Assembly (NCBI RefSeq): GCF_000165425.1
Contig: NW_001799022.1
Coordinates: 434,001-498,000, forward strand
Direction of reading: 5' to 3'
From: Paramecium tetraurelia
Lineage: Eukaryota; Ciliophora; Oligohymenophorea; Peniculida; Parameciidae
DNA length: 64,000 nt
Shown: positions 53,742 through 64,000 of the stretch, piece by piece
Layout: each line of letters opens with the position of its first letter
How positions within the stretch are numbered: position 1 is the first letter of the stretch
Made by a program: the position numbers and the translations under genes
The notes under the pieces: model-generated
The model's database searches: none
Told to the model about the DNA's origin: nothing
Seen by the model: only the letters and a program-made list of their open reading frames with translations

Positions 53742-54236
53742 TAATTTAAATTTAATGAATTTGGAATTGAAACAAAATCAATATTTAATATTATACTTTC
53801 TTAATGCATTCATATTCATCTAACAGTCTATTAAATCAAATATAGAACTATTAGAAAGTGCACCTGTTTGTTATTAAATTATAAATTTGCATATCACCTC
53901 TAATTCCAATAAAAATGGCATATTTATTAAATAAAAAATGCAAAATAACACTCTACTAAATATACAAAGGTTTATTTTATATATTGTTATAAAGAAAATG
54001 GCTAAAATGAAAAAACTGGCTAAAAAATATAATTGCAATTAATATATTACTAACAGTGTTACTAAACTTTATTTTCATATTTATATAATATTTAATCTCT
54101 ATATTTAGGGCATAATTTTAAGGTTAACTTAAAATAATAGGTAATTATAGCAATTAGTATAAAACTACTAATTATAAAAGAAAACAGAATCGATGATTAA
54201 AGTTATCAATTTATAAAATAATATTTAATATTTACA
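53742..54236. other. AT-rich spacer
   Basis: About 500 bases between two minus-strand genes. It contains long A/T runs and no coding frame on either strand. No site or RNA gene was recognised. Confidence 0.4.
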
Positions 54237-55315
54237 TCAATTTTATTTAGTCTTGTTTATGATATCTGCTAAGATTGTTTGTTCAAGATATTTAGATTTT
54301 TAATTAAATTCTTTTTCAAACTTTTTTGTGTCATCTTAATCTACTCCTAACTCAAGTCTATTTTTAAATTAATTTTTACATTTGTTTAGGATGTAGTTTT
54401 TATCCATAAAGCATTTATAATTCAAGTGGCAGAAATTCAATATTCTTTTTGAAAAAGGTATTTAATTCATTGTTCTAAGGAAGATCTCTGATTGGTTGAT
54501 AAGGTTCAAAAGAGGGATAATCCAAGAAAGATATCAATTTCTATTTGAATTCTTTTGATATTGAAATATTTTCTACCTGTTTAATCTTCTAGTAGTAATT
54601 TTTATGCAATACGAAATCTTTTCTCATACGCCTTTTATATTTATTCCCTAATTTAATTTCCGATTAAAACAAAATTGTCTTTGTCTAATTTATTTTCATA
54701 GCAATAAGCATGAACGAATTCATCAATGCTAATTAATAGGATGATTATCAATACTAATTAAAGGCATTTTCTAAATCCCACTAAATCGTCTCTTTGATTT
54801 TGGATGTAGTAATTTGTAAATTAATCATCGAATCGTTTTTATCTATGAATGACTCAAATGCCAAGATATCTTGAATGTGTTTATACTTCTGATGATCCTC
54901 AATGGCTTATTTTACTTAAATTTAACAATCCTCAATAATTTCTAATTTATGATTAACAAATTGCTATACTATGTGTTTCAAATGCAGTCAGCTTAGTAAT
55001 TTTATTTGGGTACTTTTCTTCTAATAGATCAACAATAATGGCAAAGAGATTTCTGTATAATTATTCTTCTGAATAATCTTCTTCAAAGTCCCACAAAATC
55101 TATTCTTCTAACATGGTCTATTTAATGTTCAAAGAAGCCAAAGGGATACTGAGTTTGATAGGATAGAGATTTTGAGCCATTATTTGCATTCCAGGCGGGA
55201 ATGGACATAATTTCATGTTATTTTGCAATTTTTCATTATGAGTCTTAATTTTGTGAATTTTCTTTTTAATGCAATCAAGTTAAGCGATTGATTCGGATAG
55301 TTTAGTGTTCTGCAT
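54237..55315 (-). CDS. SNF5/SMARCB1/Sfh1-type chromatin-remodelling subunit; 5' end next to gap
   Basis: SNF5 is a core subunit of SWI/SNF and RSC remodelers. The two SNF5 repeats are visible: first YPIKLSIPLASLNIKQTM and QILWDFEEDYSEEQLYRNLF, then SMINLQITTSKIKETIQWDL followed by EFVHAYCYENKLDKDNFVLI. The C-terminal part RDLPQNNELNTFFKKNIEFL and a charged end follow. A 22-nt intron near the 3' end is needed, and others lie between the repeats. The first ATG in frame is at 55315, only six bases from the N run, so the true start may lie in the gap or beyond. At least the conserved domain is complete. Confidence 0.82.
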
Positions 55316-55321
55316 TAATAT

Positions 55322-55349
55322 NNNNNNNNNNNNNNNNNNNNNNNNNNNN
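55322..55349. other. Assembly gap (28 N)
   Basis: A run of 28 N marks an unsequenced join within the scaffold. Its true length is unknown. It abuts the 5' end of the SNF5 gene, so the annotated start of that gene is provisional. Confidence 0.99.
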
Positions 55350-56596
55350 TGAATGTGGTATAGATATATTAATTATATTATTAAAATAATACTTATAATT
55401 TATTTAATGATGAATGTTTAAGAAAAAAGAAATGTTATTATAAAAAATATGAATAAAATAATTAATCTATAAAATAAAAATAAAAGAATTCAAATAATGT
55501 AAATTATAAAATGAACTAAACAAAAAAAAACATGGGAAATATTTGGTGTTTCAAATAAGTGGTTTATTTGAAATTTACAAAAGATCCAGTGATGAGTTTA
55601 TTCTGAACCTCCACAGATTTGCGCTCGCCTAAAATAATATCATAAATAATTTTCAGGATTTTGAAGAGTAAATAGCGATCAACAATAATACAAAAATATT
55701 AATTTTGTAAAGAAAATAAATAAATTTTATATTAACAAAATAGATATTAACTGGCATAGGAACTTTTAATAAGTATAAAACTTATTTATTTTAATTCACA
55801 ATCTTTAAAGACTTATAATAAATTTACTAATCAGTTTAAAATAAAAGCGTAAAGATCTTGATAAGAAAGTGAGAATAAACATTAGATGAACTTAAAAGCT
55901 AGGTATAAGAGTAATTAAAAATCTTACTCTTTATGCCATGACCTAATTATTAAGAGAATGATTTTATTAAATAAATGGTGTGTGAAGTATACTGAAGAAA
56001 AGTTGCTAAAAGGAAATGCAGGAAATGCAGCATTCAAACAAGCTGTGAAATTCGGTGAACGGGTTTGAATATCCTTAAGAACGTTAAAATATAAGAAATA
56101 AGAATTTGGCTACTTAATTGGATTGGAAGACTAATATAATTATTGGATTTGAAATAAGATTAAAAAATAATCCTTAGTTTCAGAGTATGATGATTTATTC
56201 TTAATAACTTTCAAATAAATATAAGATTGTAAGAAATTCATTTGAAAAATTCTACATTATAGCTTCAATAAAGAAATAAAATTATATTGATATATAATCC
56301 AATTTCATGTTTAAAAATACAAGATAAATATTTTTAATGATGAATTATGAATCTGATAACTATGAAAAACTCAAAAATATGGATAGGATAGGATAATTTT
56401 GGATCATAGTTATGTTTTATTTTGTCTTCATCAAAACATGAATTCTTTTTAAGATTATGATTTATTTTTATGCATAATTCTCCTATGTATATTACGGTTA
56501 TTTTGTCTAACCAGATATGCCATCTGGTTAAATACATTTAATAATTAGATGTATTTAAAAAAGAAATATATATTATTTTATATAAGTAATACTCCA
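55350..56596. other. AT-rich region with isolated coding-like fragments
   Basis: Two short stretches look coding. On the minus strand near 55550-55690 one frame contains DIILGERKSVEVQNKLITGS. On the plus strand about 55890-56070 an ORF from MNLKARYKSNQ ends with KGNAGNAAFKQAVKFGERV. Neither extends into a larger gene or matches a family I know. They could be exons of genes cut by the gap, small genes, or remnants. The rest is low-complexity AT sequence. Confidence 0.3.
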
Positions 56597-58733
56597 ATGC
56601 AGTAATAATAATAACATTTAAGATCATCTGAAATTAGAAGGCAATCTTCAACTTAATCAAATAGTGCAATGGATGAACCATTCCTAAAATTTTTGGCTGA
56701 AAGTAATTATTTGGAAAGTGAATAATCGTCCCAAGAAAAACATTAAAAATTAACCAAATGCAAAACTGAACATTCTCTTCAACCAATCTAGTACATCAAT
56801 TCAAATTCATTTACTGTTAGCGATAAGAAGGTATTCTTAAAAATAAAAAAAATAGTTTTCATTTCCAGCAAATGAAATACTTGAATGGGAAACCTTATAA
56901 ATAACCTTGCCACCAGAAGTTTATCAGTTCTTATTGTTTATGAAGACCTAGTGCAGCAATGGTATCATCGTTTACACAAACGAGTAAATATAAGGTTTGT
57001 TAGATGATAGCAAAGTAATCATGTATAGATAGATATATTTAAAATAGTAAAAATTAATTAGATTTATTTTAAAAATTGATAGATAAAGGTTGGGTATCAA
57101 AAACAACAAGATTATTTAATGATATTGCAATTAACTTTTATGCATTATCAGTAAAGAAATTAACTTATGAAAATTTGGTTTGGATTATTAGATCCATTAA
57201 AAGAGACCTAATCACTCCAACAGAAAGATTAGTGTAAAGCAGAATCAAAGAATGTTATGGCTTAAAGTATAATAGAGTTGAATGGGAACATATTATGAAT
57301 TAGTTCAAAATCTCAAAAACACTCAATCAAATTCCGTTCTTCAAATGGAAAATTAATAGAATTGCCATTGCTTTAAGTCAAGAACATTAAGGATCCCTTA
57401 ATATAAGAGGAAACATATGGGATTTATATTTATTAATAAAATTGGATTGTTGAGGATGAATTTCAACCAGAATTAGATAAAAAATAAGAGTGGACTATAT
57501 TTATAGAATTTTTGATGGACTTTTTTGCTAAAACAAATGCTCAAAACAACAAAATCTTAAAAGGAGGTAGATATGGCTGTGCTTAATTCATTAAGCTATT
57601 GGGACCAAAAAAATTAAGAGATTTATCTCTTGGTAGATTGACACTTTATGTCTAAATGGCAGTTAATAAGAATTATATTCGGTACAATAAGACCATTCTA
57701 ATACAAGAAAGCAGAGAAAAGTCAGAGCATACAACTGATAGTTCTGTTGATGGTGATCCTTAAATTAAAATTAGAGTAAAAGAACTATAAGAGTAATTGA
57801 TTGAGTTGCTATTGGAAAATCCTGATGGGTATGATGTTATAATTAAATAAGAGTGTATCGTTGGCATAAATACCTACATTGTTAAAAGAAAGAGTCAATT
57901 TTGAATTGAATTTGATTGAATTAGGCTTTCCAAAACTAAAGAACTTTATAGAGAGTGTTAAGGATGTGATTTCGATTGAGAATAGTGGTAGAAATAATTT
58001 CATTGCTAAATTAAATTACTCTAAGTTGCCAAAAAAATTTTAAAGTAATTTTCTATTATAAAATATTTAGAACTCAAATAAAGTGAGTCATTTAACTAAA
58101 AATATATTTATACCGTCTTATAAATGATAAAAAGCATTTTGAGTAAACATAAATATGGAATCAGTATTAATCAATTATACTATGATTTATCTTAGTAATT
58201 AGGAGAATGGTTTAATTATTAAAGATTTCAATGCTAAAGTTTTTTCTAATTTTTATAGAATTACGCTGAAAATATTCTAGTGATTGTTTGTTAAAAAGGA
58301 AATCAATACTTAATTTATGAGAGGGATTTAAGATTTCTACCACCTCCACAACCAGCTCAGGATATTAATGATCCATAATTTGAATATATTTTAAGCGAAG
58401 CTATTTAATGTAGTTTAGGCTTATCAATACCACAGTCTTTTTTCTCTAGTAGTTGGCTTGGCAAGGTTGGAGATTCTTAAATAAGGTAAAAGTCACCTCC
58501 TCGAATTGAAGATTCTCATTAAGAAATTAAAGATAATCTTAAATTCATTGATGAATTATTGGGTATTATCATTCATTAAGTTTAGGAAATGAAAATAAAT
58601 AAAATGATACTTATTCTATTTAAGATTGGTCTGAAAAGTCCATGAATCCTTTGGGAATGATTAGTTCAATTAATTATGGTCATAGTGAAATTTAAGATTT
58701 TGATCTAACTAAAGAGTTGCAATTCTCAATCTA

Positions 58734-58767
<34 letters not shown>

Positions 58768-58785
58768 GATATTAAAAAAAAATGA
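56597..58785 (+). CDS. OST-HTH/LOTUS-domain protein with Gln-rich ends
   Basis: LOTUS (OST-HTH) domains occur in RNA-granule and germline small-RNA factors and can bind RNA G-quadruplexes or DEAD-box helicases. The best domain lies mid-protein: ELQEQLIELLLENPDGVSLA, IPTLLKERVNFELNLIELGF and KLKNFIESVKDVISI. A helical region before it (NLVWIIRSIKRDLITPTERL) is conserved-looking but unassigned. The protein starts MQQQQQHLRSS and ends with 12 glutamines followed by DIKKK. At least five short introns are present. The one inside PDG-VSL can be drawn as 25 nt ending GAG or as 16 nt ending AAG. It is about 650-690 residues long. Confidence 0.72.
58732..58767 (+). repeat. TAA microsatellite encoding 12 glutamines
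   Basis: One TAG followed by 11 TAA codons encodes 12 consecutive Gln at the C-terminus of the LOTUS-domain protein, just before its TGA. It is the second polyQ tract in the window built from reassigned stop codons. Confidence 0.9.
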
Positions 58786-58902
58786 AAGCTGTATAATTTT
58801 TATTAAATTTTGAATTTATACTAATTTTTTAAGGAATGTATATTAAATTTTTATAGAATAGTATAAAATTTAATAATTAACATTATAATTTTTCATGTCA
58901 AA

Positions 58903-60199
58903 TCATTCATCAATTTTAGTATTTTTTTTTTTTAATTAAACGTCCAAACATTGATCTATTTATTATTCTAAACATAAACATATGATTTAATAGATTTTAT
59001 TATATTCCTTCATTTCATCACAGTTAATTTTTGATAATTCATAGGCTAATAATATTTTATAAGCAGAAGCAATCTATTACTTTGTTAATAATTTTAATTT
59101 TAATTATGTATTCCATATATTTTATATTTTTTGCTGAAAGGATACCTATCTTTAAGCAAGATGATCAATTTGATCTCCTATATATTACATCTAGTATTAA
59201 TGTATTTATTAATGTTTATAAATTGGATTTTCCTTAATTTATCTAATAATACCATCTAGTTCAGAGTTCTCATAATATTCGTTAAAGAACTCAACACTTT
59301 AAATTTAAAAGATTCTAAATATATCTTTTTAGTTATGAGCCAAAATCAATTTATAAATCTCTTTCATTTCTAATTAAAATGGATGATCTTAATGGATATC
59401 GTATCTATGCTTGAACCAAGATTCTATATATCTATCTTATTATTGATAATAATCTTGATAAAACTTTTGAACCTTATTTAAGGAATTCTTCCTTTGATCT
59501 TCATTAAAAGTAAACTTATCATTTTTGAATTTCCAGGGATATATACAATCATATCTAATTAAAAGATTAAATAAACAATGATTCTCGAAATTGGTGAATA
59601 ATTTTATTATAGAACCCAAGGAACTTTGTTAATCTAGAGTTCCTATTAAATCTTTAATATCACTTATTGTTTTATATTAAGAAATCCAACTTATAATAGA
59701 ATTTTTCACATCTTTAATATCTTTAATTCTATTTAATTAGAATTGGTTTTAATTTACAAATGCATAATTGACAAAATGGATTTTAGCTATTTCTACCTGT
59801 ATTGGAATAATATTAAATTTTTGTTCATTTAACTAAATATAGATATTTTTTGGACACAAATTTCCATGAGTCATTTTTTGACCTTCAAATAATTTATTTA
59901 ATTTTTCCAAAATTCTATTAACAATCAATATTACTTATCCAATATATATCTTAATATATTGAGATCTCTAAATAATAAATGATATCTACTGTTAATTCCA
60001 TTAGCTCTTCTAAGCAAATGTATTCATTCTACGGGAGACATATCACATAATCATCATTACAATTAATCACACCCTTATACTCTTCAAACTTAATTATGCT
60101 ATCCATATAAGGGTATCTGCTTTGAACAATATATTAAATTGTTTGATAATATTCCATCCAAAGGTATCGAATAAAAAAATTGACAAAAATCACATTCAT
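58903..60199 (-). CDS. Pseudokinase-like protein with C-terminal coiled coil
   Basis: The catalytic-loop position reads MTHGNLCPKNIYI, resembling HRDLKPxN kinases, but the aspartate is replaced by Asn. No DFG aspartate is evident afterwards (IPIQVEIAKIHFVNYAF). The N-lobe is short and divergent (FEEYKGVINCNDDYVICLPQ). One 22-nt intron gives 424 residues, the last 200 helical and Gln-rich. A protein-kinase-like fold without catalysis is inferred. The start at 60199 lies 31 bases after the copine stop on the same strand. Alternative starts are internal Met residues. It could also be a non-kinase helical protein with a chance motif. Confidence 0.6.
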
Positions 60200-60229
60200 A
60201 ATTAATTGAGAATTAAAGAATAAGTTCAA

Positions 60230-61904
60230 TCATCCCCCCTTAGACTTATAGAGGACTAATTGTTTTGGTAATTCATCTAATAGTTCCTTAGCCAATTTCC
60301 CTTGATCATTCTTAACTTTATTGTAATGAACATATTTAACTAAGTCCCTTTCTGCTTATCTCCCATGAGTATCCCATAATCCATTGTTTCCATCCAATTT
60401 ATCCATGGCTTTCAAGTCAGCTGAGTCTCCAATGCCAACAATAATAAGAGATAAAGGGAGGTTTCCTGCATCGACTATAGACATAATTGTTTAATCCTCA
60501 TCCATATACTTTCCATCTGTCAGAATTAATAATACAAAATATTGGTTTCCATTTGCATTTAAGTCCTCTTGTGCCCATTTCATCACCTATCTAATCATAG
60601 GATTAAAACAAGTAGGACCATCTAATTAAATGTTCTTAACTGAGAATTCATATATTCTTCTGATATCCTCTAAATTCTATGCTTCTCCTTATAATGGAAA
60701 GCAGTGTTTATTGAAATTTTATAAATATCTTGGTATTCCTCCAAACCCATACATAGGAACTCTTTTGTCGCTGTCATAATCCATCAGTATTTTTGCTACT
60801 TATTCAATAGCTTATAAGTATTGACTTTCCTTTGATATTGAATGTAATGATTCATTGTTGTATGGATTTTTATTGCTCTCAGTAAAATCAATTGCAATAA
60901 TCAAAGCTAATTAAGTTCCCTATTCTATATATATACATGAAATATACATACAGATATAATTATAAAACTGGCCTTCAATATCATATTCAAATTAATCAAT
61001 CATTGATCTTCCTATAATCTCATTATTGAGGTTGGTGATGTTAAATAAACACACATTTTTATCTATCTGGTATTTCCAGAATTCAAATTCACCAAGACTT
61101 TACTAATTAAAGCCTTCATGTTGAATCACTAGCATAATCAAATAGTTTATTACCTTCACAAAATATAGATTGCAATGGGTCATTATCACAAAGAATTTCA
61201 AAGGAAGTCTCGATTTTTTTCCAATTCAATTATGACGACTTAGGTTTCGCTTCAGTTTATAGAATTACCTATTTATTTGGTATCTTTTTATATAAAATCA
61301 ATGACAAGGACTATTGTTCTTTAAAAAGACTGAGCAGGGACTAAAACAGAGAATTATTTAGTTATAAGTAAATCTAAACACATTTAATGAAAATATACGT
61401 CGAACTTGATTTTCTAGATATTTTCTTGGCTCCTTTCTGTTTTGAATGTAATCATTCCATTCCTCTGATTCATCAAATCGGATATATAAAAGACTCTTTG
61501 TTTATCTCCTAATATTTCACCCAAATTCGCTTGACATTATCCTATCATACTACACCAAACATACCTATGAATTATTAACCTAAATAGAGATCGAATTTTA
61601 AAGGCTAAACCATTTCGAATAAATATTTGAGACCATAAAAATTTAAACATTACATGATGATCATTAGAATAATTCTATTCTTTAATATTCATAGTACATC
61701 AATTACTTTGAATTCTTAAAAAACCCCGTCAGGATCCTTTGTAAATACAATTAATTAATAGCTTTATCCATAACGCAGCCCATTTAATTGTTTACAATAA
61801 ACTTAAATATTAATCGAATAGCCTGGCTGATTTGATTAATACATAATTTTAAATACTAATTAGTTTAATCGATCGAAATAATCAATCTTCTCATGATCTT
61901 ACAT
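60230..61904 (-). CDS. Copine (Ca2+-dependent membrane-binding C2-C2-vWA protein)
   Basis: Copines bind phospholipid in response to Ca2+. The copine vWA domain is unmistakable: ALIIAIDFTESNKNPYNNES, QAIEQVAKILMDYDSDKRVP, MYGFGGIP, the block around LDGPTCFNPMIRQVMKWA, YFVLLILTDGKYMDEDQTIM and LPLSLIIVGIGDSADLKAMD. The metal site has the copine form DFTxSN. Two C2 domains precede it (YCKQLNGLRYGQSYQLIVFT in the first). The N-terminus MQDHEKIDYFDRLNQ lacks an obvious lipidation site. Several introns lie in the C2 part, for example 27 nt before the second exon block. The stop follows YKSKGG. Confidence 0.9.
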
Positions 61905-62480
61905 ATCTATATAATATTAGAAAACATAAAGGATCAGATATTCATATCAGATTATAAATTTAATCAAACCAAGAATGTATTTTTAGAGTCTTTTATGAAT
62001 GAATAATCATAATTTATTAAATATTAATGTTTCAAAATTAAGGAATATTTTGGTTATTTTTAATATGCTTAACAAAAAATAAACTTTATTAATTTGAGAA
62101 TTGGTAAACTCTTTATATCCTTGAAAAATGTAAAAAATATCATGTCTGTAGGTTCTTTGATGAAGAAAATTAAAAATTTGTATATATTACTTACAATTAA
62201 TAATAAAGTACATTAAATCACTAAGATATATATAAAGAAAATAGTCATTTCCTATTAAACTTATGTTTTCAAAAGTAGTTAATTAGTTTTCGTATCAAAC
62301 TACCATAATTTATATTTTAACCGTCCATGTTTTAATTACAAAATTCTGTTAAGAATAACTTAAATTATCAAAGTTTTCTGAACAGAACTATCTGAGTTGA
62401 AGATACTCTGATCATTATATAGGATTGTGATTGAGATATTACAATCAATTAATATATTTATTTAAATTATTATTAAATCA
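61905..62480. other. Divergent promoter spacer, AT-rich
   Basis: About 575 bases between the starts of the copine gene (minus) and the coiled-coil gene (plus). No coding frame, repeat or RNA gene was recognised. Confidence 0.4.
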
Positions 62481-63720
62481 ATGGATCAAATAAAAAATGT
62501 TGAATCTTACTTGGATAATTTACTTGGAGATTTTTAAGCTACTAAATGCACTAAATTTGCTCAATAGTTAGTTTCAAACAAATCATAGAAAATATTTCAA
62601 GAATTAGATTCTCGTTAGTTATTTATCAATCAAAACCAATAACATTTAGATATGTCGTTTCGGTCCTAAACTGCCTAAATCTCCATTCCATCTAGGTACA
62701 ATATCAAAAATAGTAAGAAAGATTGATTGCTTTGGCCAAATTGAAGTGAAAACATTTACAAAGGAAGAAATAGATTCGTTGAGAAAGGAACGAGGACAGA
62801 GAGCATAGATAAAAGTAAAGCAAATTTAGGAGGCTTAAGAAAAGAGAAAGCAAGATTATTTGGAATCTTGGAAAAAAACCTAGTAAATTTAACACTAGAA
62901 ACCATTATTCTAATTATTACAAGAATAAGAAACTGCCCAGATTAAGCTGTAATAGGAAATAATACAAAAAAGGTTAGAGTAAATCAAATAAGAGAGGAGA
63001 CCTTTAAATAAAATAGATTTCGAAGAGCACAGAAAAAAGTTTTGCGATTTAATTATACAACCAAGAAATAAATCTATTGAATCATAACTATATAACTAAA
63101 CAAAATCCATAAGTCCTGAGAAATCTGTTTATTATATAAAAGTAGAACAAGAAAAAAATAAGCAAAAATTATTGGAATAAGAAAGAAAAAATCATTTGTT
63201 GGAATTATAAGAGAAGAAAAAGAATTTTTCTGAAGAAACTAAAAATAGATTTAAACCCAAGTTGAGTTTAGATAAGTAAAATGAACTATTAGAAATATAA
63301 AGTAAATTGCACCATAGATCTGATTTCTAAAAATATTAAGTTTTAGCTAATAAAGTTAGACAAAAAAAGATTTCATATTAAATTTAAGACACGGATGAAG
63401 ATTCTAAATCACTAAATACTTTTACAAAAAATAAAGACTAGAATACCTCTTATGATATCGCCAGTTAGGATACTCAATTACCTAAGTTTAAACATAAGAG
63501 TTTTGTTATTGATACTAACACTCAACAATAAAATTAGAATTATTGGTAAAGAGTAGCTTTAAATACTAATATATCAGTAAAAGATAAGAACTTACTAATC
63601 ATAGAAGAAGCAAAAAAGTATAATTAGATTATAAATTTAGGTTAGAAGAGTTGGCAAAAAAGTAAGAATAATTAGCACGTGTCACTGGTTATGATAGCTT
63701 ATAAGCGGATAATCTCTTGA
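62481..63720 (+). CDS. Uncharacterised coiled-coil protein (about 405 aa)
   Basis: The start is MDQIKNVESYLDNLLGDFQ. A 22-nt intron after residue about 29 connects to a frame containing FGPKLPKSPFHLGTISKIV and then a long basic coiled coil (FTKEEIDSLRKERGQRAQIK, KVEQEKNKQKLLEQERKN). The end is polar with the TGA at 63718-63720. Many Gln codons are TAA or TAG. The early FGPKLPKSP block may be a short conserved motif. Structure suggests a cytoskeletal or ciliary protein, but this is only inference. Confidence 0.65.
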
Positions 63721-63844
63721 TTAGTTCCATTAAAGCAAAGTTGACAGTTTTACAAAATTGAATTTTTACTTATTCATAAAAATTAAATTCATATTTTAAA
63801 TATTTAATTATTATTGAAAGCATTGCAAATTTAATTTTTTGGAT

Positions 63845-64000
63845 TCAAAATAATATTAGTAAAATTGTGAAAAGTTAAACTACTTATATAATTAGTTTTA
63901 TTTAAACTATGTACTGAGAGTAATCTGTAGCAATATTCACCTCTTCTAAGATGATTTTTTCATCTGATTATAAATTTATTTATTGAATCATAATTATAAT
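63845..64000 (-). CDS. Possible minus-strand gene end at the window edge
   Basis: A minus-strand frame open from the edge to TGA at 63845-63847 contains MIQQINLQSDEKIILEEVNI and then ATDYSQYIVQIK. It may be the 3' exon of a gene outside the window or a short chance frame. No family is recognised. Confidence 0.3.

Noticed and set aside
56334-56537. 67-residue minus-strand open frame starting MYLTRWHIWL
   Set aside because: No family, no supporting splice context, and an overlapping plus-strand frame is equally plausible. It is not enough to call a gene.

Overview
The window reads as macronuclear DNA of a ciliate, almost certainly Paramecium. Conserved proteins only stay open if TAA and TAG are read as glutamine and TGA is the sole stop. 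Genes are interrupted by very short introns, mostly 22-31 nt, with GTA or GTT donors and TAG, AAG or CAG acceptors. The DNA is very AT-rich and genes lie tens to hundreds of bases apart. The species is not resolved. A 28-base N run at 55322-55349 shows this is a scaffold. Coordinates below are my own hand reading of frames and splice sites; where an exon chain was followed throughout, the summed exon length is a multiple of three unless stated.

Layout. 1-10 kb: a partial coiled-coil gene, ribosomal protein uL3, a CCCH zinc-finger protein, a small Pmp3-like membrane protein, a large coiled-coil protein, a Myb/SANT protein, a Twinkle-type mitochondrial primase-helicase and V-ATPase subunit F. 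10-23 kb: a 671-aa multi-pass membrane protein, the U3 snoRNP protein IMP3, a DHHC palmitoyltransferase, the large trafficking protein Dopey, a coiled-coil protein, a cysteamine/cysteine-dioxygenase-like thiol dioxygenase and the ciliary CH-domain protein SPEF1/CLAMP. 23-36 kb: an unclassified gene, a PX-BAR sorting nexin with a glutamine tract written in reassigned stop codons, a histidine phosphatase, VPS51, Vms1/ANKZF1, several small uncharacterised proteins, a PB1 protein, CNOT11 and a coiled-coil protein. 36-50 kb: a drug/metabolite-type transporter, a predicted 7-TM protein, an ERK7/MAPK15 kinase, two related divergent kinases with long gene-free spacers, and a GTPBP1/2-like GTPase. 50-64 kb: a GILT-like thiol protein, a VPS4-like AAA protein, a transmembrane RING protein, SNF5/SMARCB1 (ending near the gap), a LOTUS-domain protein, a pseudokinase, a copine and a coiled-coil protein.

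This is an ordinary eukaryotic neighbourhood rather than an operon. Trafficking genes are frequent (Dopey, VPS51, PX-BAR nexin, VPS4-like, copine, DHHC, V-ATPase F), but nothing shows that they act as one unit. I found no convincing new multi-gene system. The most interesting points are enzymes whose key residues are altered (VPS4-like Walker B, GILT-like CxxT, GTPase switch II, an HGN pseudokinase), active-site or repeat residues written with reassigned stop codons (Vms1, the polyQ nexin), and splicing oddities (a stop-less 30-nt intron beside the MAPK15 TEY motif, and an intron in V-ATPase F without an AG acceptor). Two conserved genes, uL3 and VPS51, carry single-base frame breaks beside base runs and probably reflect sequence errors.
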